Part shown: one piece after another, positions 8,264 to 18,368 of the stretch
Position numbering within the stretch: position 1 is the stretch's first letter
How the letters are laid out: the number at the start of each line of letters is the position of its first letter
Assembly (NCBI GenBank): GCA_910589655.1
Contig: CAJUTJ010000091.1
Span: 13,446 to 77,445, forward strand
Origin: an uncultured Acetatifactor sp.
GTDB lineage: Bacteria; Bacillota; Clostridia; Lachnospirales; Lachnospiraceae
DNA: 64,000 nucleotides
Direction of reading: 5' to 3'
Notes under the pieces: generated by a model
Seen by the model: the letters and a program-made list of their open reading frames with translations, nothing else
What the model was told of the DNA's origin: nothing
Database searches by the model: none
Position numbers and translations under genes: made by a program

Positions 8264-9517
8264 ATGTCGGATTTTCAGGAACTGGTTAAACGTTTTCCCA
8301 AAACAAGAGAATATGTCCGTGATTTCTTCGTCTATGGCTTTAAGACCAGAGAGGAATTCAAAGACAAAAGCCCCCGCACCTACGATAACGAACGGCGGCG
8401 GCTGGAGAGCTGGCTTGGAAAATATGTGCGGAAAGATTACGTAACGGGCGGATCCAATATCTCCCTCGCAATAGACAGCAACCTTCTGGACACCAATCCG
8501 CTGTTCCGGGTGTGGAAGACGAAAAGCTTTACCGACAACGATATTGTCCTGCATTTCCTGATCTTGGATTTGCTGCAAGACGGCGCCGGGCTGACCGCGG
8601 AAGAGATTACCGGACGTCTGCTCACAGAATACGAAGCCCTGTTTGACGTCCAGACCGTCCGCCGGAAATGCAATGCTTACGAAAAGGAGGGTTTGCTCCA
8701 TAGGGAAAGAGCCGGAAAAAGGCTGGTTTATTCTCTGGACAATTCTCTCGCCGCTTGGATAAAGTCTAACGAGGGCATGGCGGATGCTCTTGCCTTTTAC
8801 CAGATGGCCGGCTGCTTTGGAATTGTGGGAAATCATCTGACAGAACAGCTGGATTTCCGAAATCAAAGCTTCCGCGTGAAACACAGTTTCTGCGTACATA
8901 CATTGGAAGAGGAAATCCTTTTATCCCTTTTGGATGCCATGAACAAGAAGACGAGTGTACGGCTGGAAATAAAGAGTTCCCGAAACGGGGCGGTGAATAC
9001 CGCCAACTGTACGCCCTTGCAGATTTTTACCAGCACCAGAAGCGGCCGGCGTTTTCTATGTGCCTATTTAAGCAAGGGCAAACGTTTTACCTGCTACCGT
9101 TTGGATACGATAAAAGTCGTCACCCCTCTGGAGCAATCGGAAAATTATGACGAACTGCTGTCCATGCTGAACCGGAACCGCGGACTGCTCTGGGGCGTAT
9201 CCTTTCAGGGTAAAGACCAACACCATCTTGACAGGCTGACTATGACGATACAAGCCGCGGAACCCTGCGAAAACTATATTGTAGAGCGTTTACGGCGGGA
9301 AGGCAGAGGCGGCTCCGTCACACGGATAGACAAAAATATTTATCGATATGAGACGGAAGCTTTCGATTGCAATGAAATGCTGCCATGGCTCCGCACTTTT
9401 ATCGGCAGAATTTTGTCTCTGGAATGTACTGCCAAATCCGTAGAACAATGTTTCTATCATGATTTACAGACGATGTATCGAATGTATCAAATCCATACAA
9501 AAAGTCCGGACGTTTAG
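8264..9517 (+). CDS. WYL domain transcriptional regulator
   Basis: A 417-residue protein with a winged-helix region (about residues 98-150: LTAEEITGRLL then VQTVRRKCNAYEKEGLL). A WYL domain follows (about 215-300: TPLQIFTSTRSGRRFLCAYL then FTCYRLDTIKVV). WYL domains bind small ligands or nucleic acid and usually regulate transcription. It is the first gene of a four-gene plus-strand set. The start follows GGAGG at close spacing. The target is unknown. Confidence 0.8.
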   Translation: MSDFQELVKRFPKTREYVRDFFVYGFKTREEFKDKSPRTYDNERRRLESWLGKYVRKDYVTGGSNISLAIDSNLLDTNPLFRVWKTKSFTDNDIVLHFLILDLLQDGAGLTAEEITGRLLTEYEALFDVQTVRRKCNAYEKEGLLHRERAGKRLVYSLDNSLAAWIKSNEGMADALAFYQMAGCFGIVGNHLTEQLDFRNQSFRVKHSFCVHTLEEEILLSLLDAMNKKTSVRLEIKSSRNGAVNTANCTPLQIFTSTRSGRRFLCAYLSKGKRFTCYRLDTIKVVTPLEQSENYDELLSMLNRNRGLLWGVSFQGKDQHHLDRLTMTIQAAEPCENYIVERLRREGRGGSVTRIDKNIYRYETEAFDCNEMLPWLRTFIGRILSLECTAKSVEQCFYHDLQTMYRMYQIHTKSPDV

Positions 9518-9588
9518 ACGCCGCAAGAATGACGGGACTTTTACAGCAAGCAGAGAAAACGTACCGCTTACAAGGAGAATCAACAGCT

Positions 9589-10224
9589 ATGGAAAAAATC
9601 AACCGCGAAGATATGCTGGAGCTGACCAGACGCATGACTTTAAAACGAAATTGTTTTGACAGAATAGCAGGCGCATACATGGATGAGGAGGGCTTTGTGG
9701 ACGGGACCTTTAACCGGCATTTCCAGAAGCTGACGGCCAAAGAACGGCAGACCAATCTGGACCTTGCAAAGACAATCCCCTTTTCGGACACCAACAGGCA
9801 GCTGAGGGAATACGTATTTCAGGAAGCGGACAGAAAACAGGGGAACTTGTGGCAGCTTCTGATGGCATTAAAAGAATGCGGGCTGGAAAATGATGCCATG
9901 CTGGATGTTTTCTATGAAGAATTCGGAAGCAGGTGCAGACCCGGCGGCAGCTATGCCGTTTACTTTTTCCACGGCTGCTATGACGTGCCTCTGAAAGCCA
10001 GTGACAAGGAAAGTCTCTGGGAATCGGAAGAAGTCTTTGAATTCCTCATTTGTACGTTCTGTCCGGTAACCGGAGATTATGAGCCGGGAAAACCGGAATA
10101 CGGCTTCCTTTTCCCCGCCTTCAGGGACAGAAGCAGTGACATTCACAGGATCGACATTTTCCGGGAAGACGGTAACTTCCCTCAAACGGAAAGATTAGAA
10201 GATATTTTGTTTTCATGTAATTAA
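9589..10224 (+). CDS. DUF4317 family protein
   Basis: A 211-residue soluble protein from the ATG after AAGGAG (9589). It opens INREDMLELTRRMTLKRNCF and GAYMDEEGFVDGTFN, then carries PFSDTNRQLREY, YAVYFFHGCYDVPLKASD and EPGKPEYGFLFPAF. These match my recollection of DUF4317, a Clostridia family without a known function. It lies between two WYL-domain genes with short spacers (71 and 36 bases), so co-transcription is likely. No catalytic motif is evident. Confidence 0.7.
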   Translation: MEKINREDMLELTRRMTLKRNCFDRIAGAYMDEEGFVDGTFNRHFQKLTAKERQTNLDLAKTIPFSDTNRQLREYVFQEADRKQGNLWQLLMALKECGLENDAMLDVFYEEFGSRCRPGGSYAVYFFHGCYDVPLKASDKESLWESEEVFEFLICTFCPVTGDYEPGKPEYGFLFPAFRDRSSDIHRIDIFREDGNFPQTERLEDILFSCN

Positions 10225-10260
10225 AGTGCGTCGTTCCGGCGCGCAAGGGAGGGTGCGATT

Positions 10261-11328
10261 TTGGAAGTATTCTCAGAAGTATATAGCTGCTATTATCAGG
10301 TATTAAGACATTTGCTGTGCCGCCGGGAAGCCTTGACCGTTCCGGACATACGCAGCCAAATCTGCGGAGAAGGGTTTGAAGAGAGTATGCTCTCCATCAT
10401 ACCCAAGCTGGAAGACGGCACATGGAATTTATTTGAAAAGGACGGGGAACTATACCGCTCCAAGCTCTCACCTTCCTTTACCACTCCCCTATCCAATCTG
10501 GAGAAATCTTATCTCAAGGCATTATTGTCCGATCCCCGTATCGGATTGTTTTTGAATCAGGAACAGTTGCACGATTTGAATCATATGCTGGCCGGAACGG
10601 CTCCCCTCTGGAGACAGGAGCAATTCTATTATTTTGACCGCTTTTACGACGGCGACCCCTATGAAGATGAAAATTACCGCAGCTGTTTCCGCACCTTGCT
10701 TCAGGCCCAGAAGCAAAACCGGTATGCGGATATCGACTACACCTCTCCAAACGGTACGCGCGTGCATCACCACTATGTCCCCGTCCGTCTGGAATACTCG
10801 GTTAAAAATGATAAATTCCGGCTTCTGGCCTTGCAGCAGTCGCGCTCGTCCATTTCTTCTAACCGCCGCGGCACACAGACCAAAAACGAGTCCGGAAAAA
10901 ATTCCGATACCGCTGCCGGTTCCGATCCGGACTATTCAAAGCATTGGCCAAGAATGAGGCTGGAAACCTTGAACATATCCCGCATCCAAAGCGTGGAGCT
11001 GACGGACAAGGTCCTGCCTTGCTCCGTAGATATAAATGCCATGATCCGCCGCTCCTACTATAAAGAGCCTCTCCGGCTGCGAATCGTCAACAAGCGCAAT
11101 GCCCTTGAACGCGCAATGCTGCACTTTGCGAATTACGAAAAAAACACTACGAAAATAGACGAAGACACCTATGAGTGTCTCATCTATTATAACCGGAATA
11201 TGGAGACGGAACTATTAATTGAAGTAATGTCCTTCGGCCCCATGCTCACAGTAATCGGGAATGACAGGTTTCTGAACAATCTAAAGACAAGGCTTCAAAA
11301 ACAGATGGAACTACATGCAGACATATGA
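10261..11328 (+). CDS. second WYL domain protein
   Basis: A 355-residue protein beginning at TTG after GGGAGGG. The WYL-like core lies at about residues 145-260 (YADIDYTSPNGTRVHHHYVP, EYSVKNDKFRLLAL, LNISRIQSVELTD) and is split by a Ser/Asn-rich insertion at about 200-225. The N-terminal part is an unusual helical region without a clear winged helix. It is diverged from the first WYL protein of the same set, so the two may work as a heteromeric pair. The target is unknown. Confidence 0.7.
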   Translation: MEVFSEVYSCYYQVLRHLLCRREALTVPDIRSQICGEGFEESMLSIIPKLEDGTWNLFEKDGELYRSKLSPSFTTPLSNLEKSYLKALLSDPRIGLFLNQEQLHDLNHMLAGTAPLWRQEQFYYFDRFYDGDPYEDENYRSCFRTLLQAQKQNRYADIDYTSPNGTRVHHHYVPVRLEYSVKNDKFRLLALQQSRSSISSNRRGTQTKNESGKNSDTAAGSDPDYSKHWPRMRLETLNISRIQSVELTDKVLPCSVDINAMIRRSYYKEPLRLRIVNKRNALERAMLHFANYEKNTTKIDEDTYECLIYYNRNMETELLIEVMSFGPMLTVIGNDRFLNNLKTRLQKQMELHADI

Positions 11329-11381
11329 AAATGCCGCTACCGCAACGGAAGGGCAGCAATTCATGAATTTGGAGAAAAAAT

Positions 11382-11726
11382 ATGAATCATTTTACTATGG
11401 AAGATATGCAGAATATGCAAAGGGAACTTCAGGAAAATTACAGGGAAAAATGGGGAGGCCTCTCCCCCGAAAAAGCCCTCCGGCAAATGCTATGGCTTTA
11501 CGGGGAACTGGGGGAAGCATGCGATGTCATTAAGAAAAAAGGGCATTTACAGATTATGGAGGACAACGCTGTAAGGACACATTTCATTGAGGAACTCTGC
11601 GACGTGATGATGTACTTCAATGATGTTATGCTCTGCTATAATATTTCACCCCAAGAATTTGAACAGATTTACCGTGAAAAACACCATACCAATATGGGGC
11701 GCTGGCAGGAAACGTCCCAAAGGTAA
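11382..11726 (+). CDS. MazG-like nucleotide pyrophosphohydrolase
   Basis: A 114-residue all-helical protein with the MazG metal-binding pattern: LYGELGEACDVIKKK and, later, EELCDVMMYFNDVM. The acidic residues of the E-x-x-E and E-x-x-D parts are all present. MazG-fold enzymes hydrolyse (d)NTPs or related nucleotides to monophosphate and pyrophosphate. It closes the WYL-DUF4317-WYL set, 53 bases after the second WYL gene. That position suggests a link to nucleotide housekeeping or a stress response. Exact substrate unknown. Confidence 0.8.
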   Translation: MNHFTMEDMQNMQRELQENYREKWGGLSPEKALRQMLWLYGELGEACDVIKKKGHLQIMEDNAVRTHFIEELCDVMMYFNDVMLCYNISPQEFEQIYREKHHTNMGRWQETSQR

Positions 11727-11802
11727 CAAAAGGGCGGACCTCAAAAAACAATACGCATCAGATCCGTAAAACAAGGCGGGCAAACCGGAAAGAGCACACA
11801 CT

Positions 11803-13236
11803 CTAACGCCCGGAATCTCTGCATTGCAGCGGTTCTTTTGCGGGCTCGTCCAGCAAATTGCCGTCCCCGTCAAATCTGGAACCGTGGCAAGGACAGTCCC
11901 AGCTGTCCTCGTCCGGGTTCCATTCCATCCGGCAGCCCAAATGGGAACACCTTGCCCAATGCCTTTCTCCCGTCTCTTCCTTCTTTTTCCAAGGCAGCAG
12001 CCAGCCTTTCGACAGCCCCTTAACGCTCTCGGCCATATCTATGGCAAAGTTCCCCGCAGCCGCCTTTATGTGAAGTCTCTGTGGGGTAAACACCTTTTCA
12101 TAAGCATTTTCCTTCCCTGTCACCAGATCGGCCAGAAGCAGGGATGCCGCCATGGCAGAGGACATCCCCCACTTTTTATATCCGGTGGCCACATACCAGT
12201 CTCGGCCGCCATGAACCTTTTCTCCGGAACTTACGGAGGCTTTATCGTTTTTTCCTTTTCCCGTAAAATAAGAATACCTTCCCACAAAGGGAATGTCGTC
12301 ATGGGGCATACAGTCCTGCGCAGACCAGCGGCAGACCTCCTGACTCCCCGCATAGTATCTGCGGGCGGTCTCTCCAAGCTTGGCATAGGCGCCTCCCCGG
12401 GTATTTTTTCCGGTTCTGTGGGAATTCCCCCCTAAGAGCAGAATATCTCCCGCACTCCGAAAGGAAAGCCCCTCCGGATCCGCACTAAAATACATGCCCT
12501 CCAGCCTGCCGCATCCCGCCAGCGCCAACACATAACTGCGTTCCTGATGCTGTCGGGTAAAATATATGCCCGGAAAATTGACAATAGGATAATGAGTCGC
12601 AAAAATAATTTTCTGTGCCACTGCTTCTCCGCCGTCAAAGTATATAGAATTTCCACGCACTTTTCTCACCGGCGTGTTCTCATAAATTTCCAGTTCCTCC
12701 GCTATGCCACGGATAAATTTCAAAGGATGGAATTGTGCCTGATTATCAAATCTGACTGCTCCCTTTGTGGGAAAAGGCAGTTCTTTGACCGATGCCATAT
12801 CCGCCTTAATCCCCAGCGCTGCCGCTGCCTCCGCCTCCTGTTTTAACATTTCCTCATTTTCCGTCGAATAGAGATAAGAGGGCAGACGCTGAAAATCACA
12901 ATCTATCCCATGCTCTGCCACTATACGCTGCTAGGCGTCAATGGCCTCCTGATTTGCCTTGGCATAAAGTCCGGCCTGCTCAAATCCTATATTGCCCGTC
13001 AGGCGATGGTAAAAGAGGCCATGCTGGCTGGTAATTTTCGCAGTCGTCCGGCCGGTCTGTCCTCCGGCAATCTTTCCCGCTTCCAGAACGGCCACCTGTC
13101 TGCCCCTGCGCTGCAGATGATACGCCGTAAGAATTCCCGTCATACCCGCCCCGATCACTATGATTTCTCTCTCCAGCAAACCTTCCGCTTTCTTTCTCTC
13201 CGGTATCTCTACCGTTCCCTGCCATATTGATTCCAT
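11803..13236 (-). pseudogene. FAD oxidoreductase with Rieske domain, amber-interrupted
   Basis: A 478-codon reading frame is complete except for one TAG at 12931-12933. Before it (from ATG 13236 after ACGGAGAG) lies the FAD-binding start IIVIGAGMTGILTAYHLQRR. After it the DAO fold continues (FIPFVGRYS-type region, GYKKWGMSS) and ends in a Rieske [2Fe-2S] domain with CSHLGC and CPCHGSRF. The context AIDA-stop-QRIVAEHGIDC suggests an original Tyr codon (TAC or TAT to TAG). Both halves stay in one frame and look otherwise undamaged, so the event is recent, or it is a sequencing error or read-through. A restart at ATG 12921 would make a protein without the dinucleotide-binding region. Confidence 0.8.
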
Positions 13237-13334
13237 ATATACTCTCCGTTTCGCTTCATATCATATAGTATTAACGGAAAGCGGCAGGATAAACATTGTT
13301 AAGCAACAGCATACCGTTACAAAACGCTCTACGG

Positions 13335-13388
13335 CAAAAAGGAGTACCGCATATTCTACCGGATAAACCGGCAGCTTTGCGGCACTCC
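13335..13388 (-). terminator. terminator of glgC-glgD
   Basis: On the minus strand GGAGTGCCGCA pairs with TGCGGTACTCC, with an inner CCGG hairpin, and is followed directly by TTTTTG. It lies about 75 bases past the glgD stop. Confidence 0.85.
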
Positions 13389-13461
13389 CCCTTTGCTTTT
13401 CCTATAGGATATCTAAAATATCTTTATATCGGTTTCTACAGACCGGCAGCTCCTGCAACTC

Positions 13462-14604
13462 TTAAACCGTCTGATGCTTTCCGATATAAACAGGGAAGGT
13501 ATCCGTTCCCTTCATCTCTTTCCCGGCAGAAACCGTAACATTCTTGTCCATGATGAGATATTCCACATTTGCACCTGCCTCAATTACGGAATCCTGCATC
13601 AAAATACAATTCTTAACCTTTGCACCCTTGGCAACCTTAACGCCACGGAACAGGATGCTGTCCTCCACTTCTCCTTCGATTACACAACCGTCGGCAACCA
13701 TGACGTTCTGAACCTTAGCGCCCTCAATATATCTGGTAGGATTATCGTCACGAATCTTCGTATAAACCTGCCTTGCCGAGAATAACGCATCCAGATTATG
13801 ATCATCCAAAAGCTTCATATTCTCCTGGAAATAACTCTTCATATCACAGATACGGGCCACATATCCGTCATATTTATAAGCCTGTATATTCAGCTTGCTT
13901 AACTGCGGCAGCAGTACATCTCTCTCGAAATAAACCTGTCCGCGGACGGACGCCGTATTAATCAGATCGATCAGCAGCTCACGCTCCAGCACGAACATAT
14001 TCATAGAGAAGTTCTGAATACCCGCTTTCTTGGAATTCACATGAATCTGGGTGATCCGTCCATCCTCAATATTCAGCGTGTAATAATAAGCCAGCCCGTT
14101 GTCCTCGTTCTTCATCATGCTTTCCGGAAGCTCCTGCTCATTATACGCCACAGTGACATCCGCGCCGCTTTCAATATGAGCCTTGATCATGGCATTAAAG
14201 TCAAAATTCACCACGATATTGGTATCCGTCATTACAACGTATTTTTCCTTCTGGCCTCTCAAAAAGCCTAAAATGCTGGCAATCGCTCCCACACGGCCCA
14301 CATAGGGCTTAACACCCTTCTCTACAAAAGGAGGGAAAATATGTAATCCGCCGTTCTTACGAACCAAATCCCATTCACGGCCGGATCCCAGATGATCCAT
14401 CAGGGAATGATAATTATTGTTCACCATAACCGCAATGTTATCAATATCGCAATGTGCCATGCTTGACAGGATAAAATCGATCAGTCGATAACGGCTGGCA
14501 AAAGGGATGGATGCCATCAAACGCACATTTACCAAATCAGGAACCAGCGCATCATAACTGTTAGGGAATACAATACCAAGTGCACTTGTATTTGAATTTA
14601 CCAT
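13462..14604 (-). CDS. glgD: GlgD, regulatory ADP-glucose synthase subunit
   Basis: A 380-residue nucleotidyltransferase-fold protein with a C-terminal left-handed beta-helix (hexapeptide repeats such as [16 protein letters not shown] and [16 protein letters not shown]). The N-terminal glycine-rich catalytic loop of GlgC is replaced by [15 protein letters not shown]. This is the mark of GlgD, which forms a heteromer with GlgC and tunes its activity. Its start overlaps the end of glgC by 7 bases, so the two are translationally coupled. A strong terminator follows. No other glycogen genes are in the window. Confidence 0.95.
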   Translation of the reverse strand: MVNSNTSALGIVFPNSYDALVPDLVNVRLMASIPFASRYRLIDFILSSMAHCDIDNIAVMVNNNYHSLMDHLGSGREWDLVRKNGGLHIFPPFVEKGVKPYVGRVGAIASILGFLRGQKEKYVVMTDTNIVVNFDFNAMIKAHIESGADVTVAYNEQELPESMMKNEDNGLAYYYTLNIEDGRITQIHVNSKKAGIQNFSMNMFVLERELLIDLINTASVRGQVYFERDVLLPQLSKLNIQAYKYDGYVARICDMKSYFQENMKLLDDHNLDALFSARQVYTKIRDDNPTRYIEGAKVQNVMVADGCVIEGEVEDSILFRGVKVAKGAKVKNCILMQDSVIEAGANVEYLIMDKNVTVSAGKEMKGTDTFPVYIGKHQTV

Positions 14605-15806
14605 TCTTCTCCACCGCCTTCCACGTTCTTTCTTACCATGGCTTTCGGGCCCACTTTAGCATTATCGCCTATGGTTACACCTTCACCGATGGTGGCAACA
14701 CCGTTCTCTTCTTCCGTGGGCATTGCTCCCACTACGGCATTCTCGCCTATGGTCACATTCTCCGCCACGATGCAATGCTTTACAACGGCGCCGGATTTGA
14801 TAACCGTACCGCCCATCACTACCGCATCCTCCACCACGGCGCCCTCTTCTACTTTAACTCCGGCAAACAGAATGGAATGCTTTACTTTCCCCTTCACACG
14901 GCAGCCGTCCGTAATCATGGAATTCTCCACCACGGCGCCGGCGCTGATCTTATGTCCGGTCATACCGCTGTTACGGCTGTATATTTTCCAATCCTCGTCG
15001 AACAGATTAATACCGCTGTGCTCGGGATCCAAAATCTCCATATTTGCTTCCCAAAGAGAAGAAATGGTTCCCACATCCTTCCAGTATCCGTCAAAATGAT
15101 AAGCGTACATTCTGCGGTTATCCTTAAGAAGATTGGGAATAATATTGTTTCCGAAATCATTCTCCGAATTCGGGTCTGCCTCATCCTCCTCCAGATACTT
15201 TTTCAATATATCCCAGTTAAAAATATAGATACCCATGGAAGCCAGATTGGATTTGGGATTCTTGGGCTTCTCCTGAAACTCCGTAATCCTGTCGTCCCCG
15301 TCCGCAACCATCAAACCGAAACGGGAAGCCTCCTCCCAGGGAACCTCCATCACGGCTACGCTGAACTCCGCATCCTTCTCCTTATGGAACTTCAAGAAAT
15401 CACTGTAATCCTGCTTGCAGATTTGATCCCCCGACAAGATAATGACATACTTGGGATCATAGCGCTCAATAAAGGAAATATTCTGGTAGATTGCATTGGC
15501 AGTTCCCTTATACCAATCGGAACCGCTTGCCTTCTGATATGGCGGCAGAACATGTACTCCCCCATAGAGACGGTCTAAATCCCAAGGCTGACCGTTGCCA
15601 ATATACTCGTTCAGCACCAGCGGCTGGTACTGGGTCAGGATGCCTACCGTATCAATCCCCGAGTTGACACAGTTTGACAATGGGAAATCAATGATACGAT
15701 ATTTCCCACCAAACGGAACTGCAGGCTTCGCAAGCTTCTCCGTCAATGCGTACAGACGGGAGCCCTGTCCGCCGGCCAGAAGCATTGCTATCATTTCTTT
15801 TGCCAT
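14598..15806 (-). CDS. glgC: Glucose-1-phosphate adenylyltransferase GlgC
   Basis: Makes ADP-glucose from glucose-1-phosphate and ATP, the committed step of glycogen synthesis. 402 residues. The catalytic start [20 protein letters not shown] is followed by [32 protein letters not shown] and [15 protein letters not shown] come later, then a beta-helix of isoleucine-patch repeats. It leads the glgC-glgD operon. Upstream (15807-16188) no gene is seen; it holds one strong hairpin at 16096-16120. Confidence 0.96.
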   Translation of the reverse strand: MAKEMIAMLLAGGQGSRLYALTEKLAKPAVPFGGKYRIIDFPLSNCVNSGIDTVGILTQYQPLVLNEYIGNGQPWDLDRLYGGVHVLPPYQKASGSDWYKGTANAIYQNISFIERYDPKYVIILSGDQICKQDYSDFLKFHKEKDAEFSVAVMEVPWEEASRFGLMVADGDDRITEFQEKPKNPKSNLASMGIYIFNWDILKKYLEEDEADPNSENDFGNNIIPNLLKDNRRMYAYHFDGYWKDVGTISSLWEANMEILDPEHSGINLFDEDWKIYSRNSGMTGHKISAGAVVENSMITDGCRVKGKVKHSILFAGVKVEEGAVVEDAVVMGGTVIKSGAVVKHCIVAENVTIGENAVVGAMPTEEENGVATIGEGVTIGDNAKVGPKAMVRKNVEGGGEEW

Positions 15807-16095
15807 AGTATACCCTCCTAAAAATTTTCTTTCATTGATTATACCATAAAATTCCTTTAGTTGTATAGGAAATCCTGCAAAAAATCAGACAATTTGTAAC
15901 AATTTTTGTTGCTGTTCATCCGCTGCCTCCGGTAGATGTTTTCGCGCTGTTTTTGCGTTGTTGTCCCACCCTTTATGAAAATATATATTCTTGTCCTCTG
16001 ATAGAAAGTACTCTTTTCATCATCAAATTTCTGAAAGGATACGGCAAAACTATGCAACTGCCGCATCCTCATTGGCAATTGCCGGCAATTTTAAT

Positions 16096-16120
16096 AACCC
16101 TCCGCAAAAAGCGGAGGGTT
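16096..16120. terminator. strong hairpin between glgC and metG
   Basis: AACCCTCCGC pairs perfectly with GCGGAGGGTT around AAAAA. Each side is followed by an A/T-rich tract, but no gene ends here: glgC and metG diverge from this region. It could terminate stray transcription in either direction. Confidence 0.5.
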
Positions 16121-16188
16121 TAATTTCATTATATGTCCAATTGCAAATACTGTCAACAAAATGACGCAATATGTTTTACAGAAAAACA

Positions 16189-16217
16189 TTGACATAATGA
16201 CGGATCCGCTGTAAAAT
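16189..16217 (+). promoter_or_regulatory. sigma-A promoter of metG
   Basis: TTGACA (16189-16194), a spacer of exactly 17 bases and TAAAAT (16212-16217). Transcription would begin near 16225, just before the T-box leader. Confidence 0.8.
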
Positions 16218-16229
16218 TTATTACAGAAT

Positions 16230-16523
16230 TACCAAAGGCTGTGAAGAGAAGAGTAAGCAGTTAGATATGTTACAGAGAGTCTGACAAGGTGAAAACAGAC
16301 ACAGAAGGAACTGCCGAAAATGGTCTCGGAGCCGCGTACCGAAGCTGTTATGCCAAGGCTACGACGGGTGCACCCGTTACAGTGACAGGCTATCGATGAA
16401 CCATTTCTCATCCGTAGCTGATAAGGCTTATATCGTGAGGTATAGGTAAATTTAGGGTGGTAACACGAAGCAGCTGCTCTCGTCCCTGAAAAAGAAATTT
16501 TTCAGAGAGGAGGGCTTTTTCAT
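16230..16523 (+). promoter_or_regulatory. T-box leader with Met specifier
   Basis: The leader has the stem I AGAGAG block and a specifier region GCCGAAA-ATG-GTC, with the Met codon at 16320-16322. The T-box sequence AGGGTGGTAACACG is at 16454-16467, where TGGT can pair with the ACCA end of uncharged tRNA. A terminator hairpin (CTGAAAAA with TTTTTCAG) and GGGCTTTTTC close it. Uncharged tRNA-Met should stabilise the antiterminator and allow metG transcription. The T-box core is slightly off consensus (AACACG instead of ACCGCG). Confidence 0.92.
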
Positions 16524-16617
16524 TGCAAAAAACTTAGAGAGTGTTTGAGTAAATAAATCATCAATGAAACTTTAAAATGAGATTATGCGGAAAAACAACG
16601 CGGAAACGGAGATTACT

Positions 16618-18255
16618 ATGAAAACTATTTTAATCGGCGGTGCATGGCCATATGCCAATGGTTCATTGCACATAGGGCACATTGCAGGATTATTGCCGGG
16701 AGATGTATTGGCCAGATACCATAGGGCAGTCGGAGACAATGTATTTTTTGTATCCGGAAGTGATTGTCACGGAACACCTGTGGCCATTCGAGCAAAGCAA
16801 GAAAACAGAACCCCTCGGGAAATTAGTGATTTTTACCACGGGGAATTTACGGAATGCTTTAAGAAACTTGGATTTAGTTACGATATCTATACAAAAACAT
16901 CCGCTGAGGAACACAAGCATTTTGTAAGGGAATTTCATGAAAAATTATATAAAAGCCCCTATGTCTATGAAAAAGAAGTTCCACAGGCATACTGCGAAAG
17001 CTGTGACAGTTTTTTGGCTGATCGATTTGTATTCGGAAAATGCCCGAAATGCGGAAAAGATACAAGGGGCGATCAATGTGATTCCTGCGGTGCGGTCCTC
17101 GATCCGGAAGCTCTTGCGGAACCGATTTGCGCAGTGTGCGGAAAGCCTGTCAATTTTAAAAATTCAACCCACTTATATATAGCCATTACCAAGCTGCAGC
17201 CCAAATTGAAAGCATTGGTTGACAGCCATCCCGAATGGAGAAAGAACGCTGTCGCCTTCACAAACAAATATATAGAGGACGGTTTAAGGGACCGGGCTTT
17301 AACAAGAGATTTGGACTGGGGTATCAAGGTTCCAAAAGAAGGTTATGAAGGCAAAACTATCTATATATGGGCAGAAAATGTATTGGGGTATTTGTCTGCC
17401 AGCAAACTCGCCGCCCAAACAAGAGACGCTGATTTTCATCAGCTTTGGGGAAAAGAAGCAAAACATTATTATGTGCACGGAAAAGATAACATTCCTTTTC
17501 ATACCATTATTTTACCTTCACTTCTATTGGCAAACGGTGAAAACTGGCATTTGCCGGATCAAATCATATCAAGCGAATACCTGACTTTAGAAGGAAGAAA
17601 AATATCCACCAGCCAAAATTATGCTATTTGGGTCAAGGACTTGCTGGATCATTATGAGCCGGATTCCATTCGTTACTTTTTCTTGGCAAACGGCCCCGAA
17701 AAGAAAGACACGGATTTTTCATGGAGAGAATATGTTCACAGCCACAACGGTGAACTGCTCGGAGCATACGGAAATTTCGTGAACCGTTCCTTAGCATTTA
17801 TTGCAAAATACTGCGGCGGTATTGTACCATGCGGAACAGACAGCCCCGATATAACCGGACAAATAGATGACTTGTTTCTTTCCGTTGGCAGACAGATTGA
17901 AAACGGCGCTTTCAAGGATTCCATTGCTGAAATTTTTGAATTTGTAAGGAACGCAAATAAATTTTTCGACGCCCGGCAGCCTTGGGTTACAAGAACTACC
18001 GATAAAGCGGCATGTGATAACACACTGTATCAGTGTGTTCAAATAATTGCCAATTTGGCGGTATTACTATCCCCATTTTTACCGTTTTCATCGGAAAAAG
18101 TGTTAGGATGGCTGAAAATAAACAACAAATGGGAAAGAAAATCCATCCCCGCCGGTTATCCGCTCCCGGATGTAGAAATTCTGTTTCAACGAATTGATAA
18201 AAAGGTTATTGAAATTGAATCGGAAAAATTGAGGACCGATGTCACAGGCAATTGA
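16618..18255 (+). CDS. metG: Methionyl-tRNA synthetase
   Basis: Class I synthetase charging tRNA-Met. From ATG 16618 (GGAG eight bases upstream) it has 545 residues and lacks the C-terminal tRNA-binding (EMAP-like) domain found in many MetRS. SLHIGHIAG carries the HIGH motif. The CP region keeps two zinc knuckles (CESC with CPKC, and CDSC with CAVC), the four-cysteine-pair type. The KMSKS loop reads KISTS near residue 327, a change seen in a distinct MetRS clade. T-box control and this divergence suggest a second or inducible MetRS, but no other copy is visible here to prove that. The stop is TGA. Confidence 0.93.
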   Translation: MKTILIGGAWPYANGSLHIGHIAGLLPGDVLARYHRAVGDNVFFVSGSDCHGTPVAIRAKQENRTPREISDFYHGEFTECFKKLGFSYDIYTKTSAEEHKHFVREFHEKLYKSPYVYEKEVPQAYCESCDSFLADRFVFGKCPKCGKDTRGDQCDSCGAVLDPEALAEPICAVCGKPVNFKNSTHLYIAITKLQPKLKALVDSHPEWRKNAVAFTNKYIEDGLRDRALTRDLDWGIKVPKEGYEGKTIYIWAENVLGYLSASKLAAQTRDADFHQLWGKEAKHYYVHGKDNIPFHTIILPSLLLANGENWHLPDQIISSEYLTLEGRKISTSQNYAIWVKDLLDHYEPDSIRYFFLANGPEKKDTDFSWREYVHSHNGELLGAYGNFVNRSLAFIAKYCGGIVPCGTDSPDITGQIDDLFLSVGRQIENGAFKDSIAEIFEFVRNANKFFDARQPWVTRTTDKAACDNTLYQCVQIIANLAVLLSPFLPFSSEKVLGWLKINNKWERKSIPAGYPLPDVEILFQRIDKKVIEIESEKLRTDVTGN

Positions 18256-18330
18256 TGAATCGGTAGGTGCATATCCTTTCAGAACGCTTCTCTTGCGTTC
18301 TGAAAGGAATGACTCTGCCGTTTCCGACAC
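18247..18330 (+). repeat. family B palindromic repeat, copy 1
   Basis: CAATTGATGAATCGGTAGGTGCA is followed by a perfect 13-bp hairpin with loop TTCTCTT, then GGAATGACT. The same order recurs at 38693-38793, and related copies at 22608 and 50521. The hairpin overlaps the end of metG and may serve as its terminator, though it has no U tract. Confidence 0.55.
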
Positions 18331-18368
18331 CTTTCTATAAAATTGATTCTACAAAGATACGTCTAAAT

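Noticed and set aside
14580..15578. Long open frame on the plus strand opposite glgC
   Set aside because: Antisense shadow of glgC: His/Ile/Leu-rich, no ribosome site, while glgC has all family motifs.
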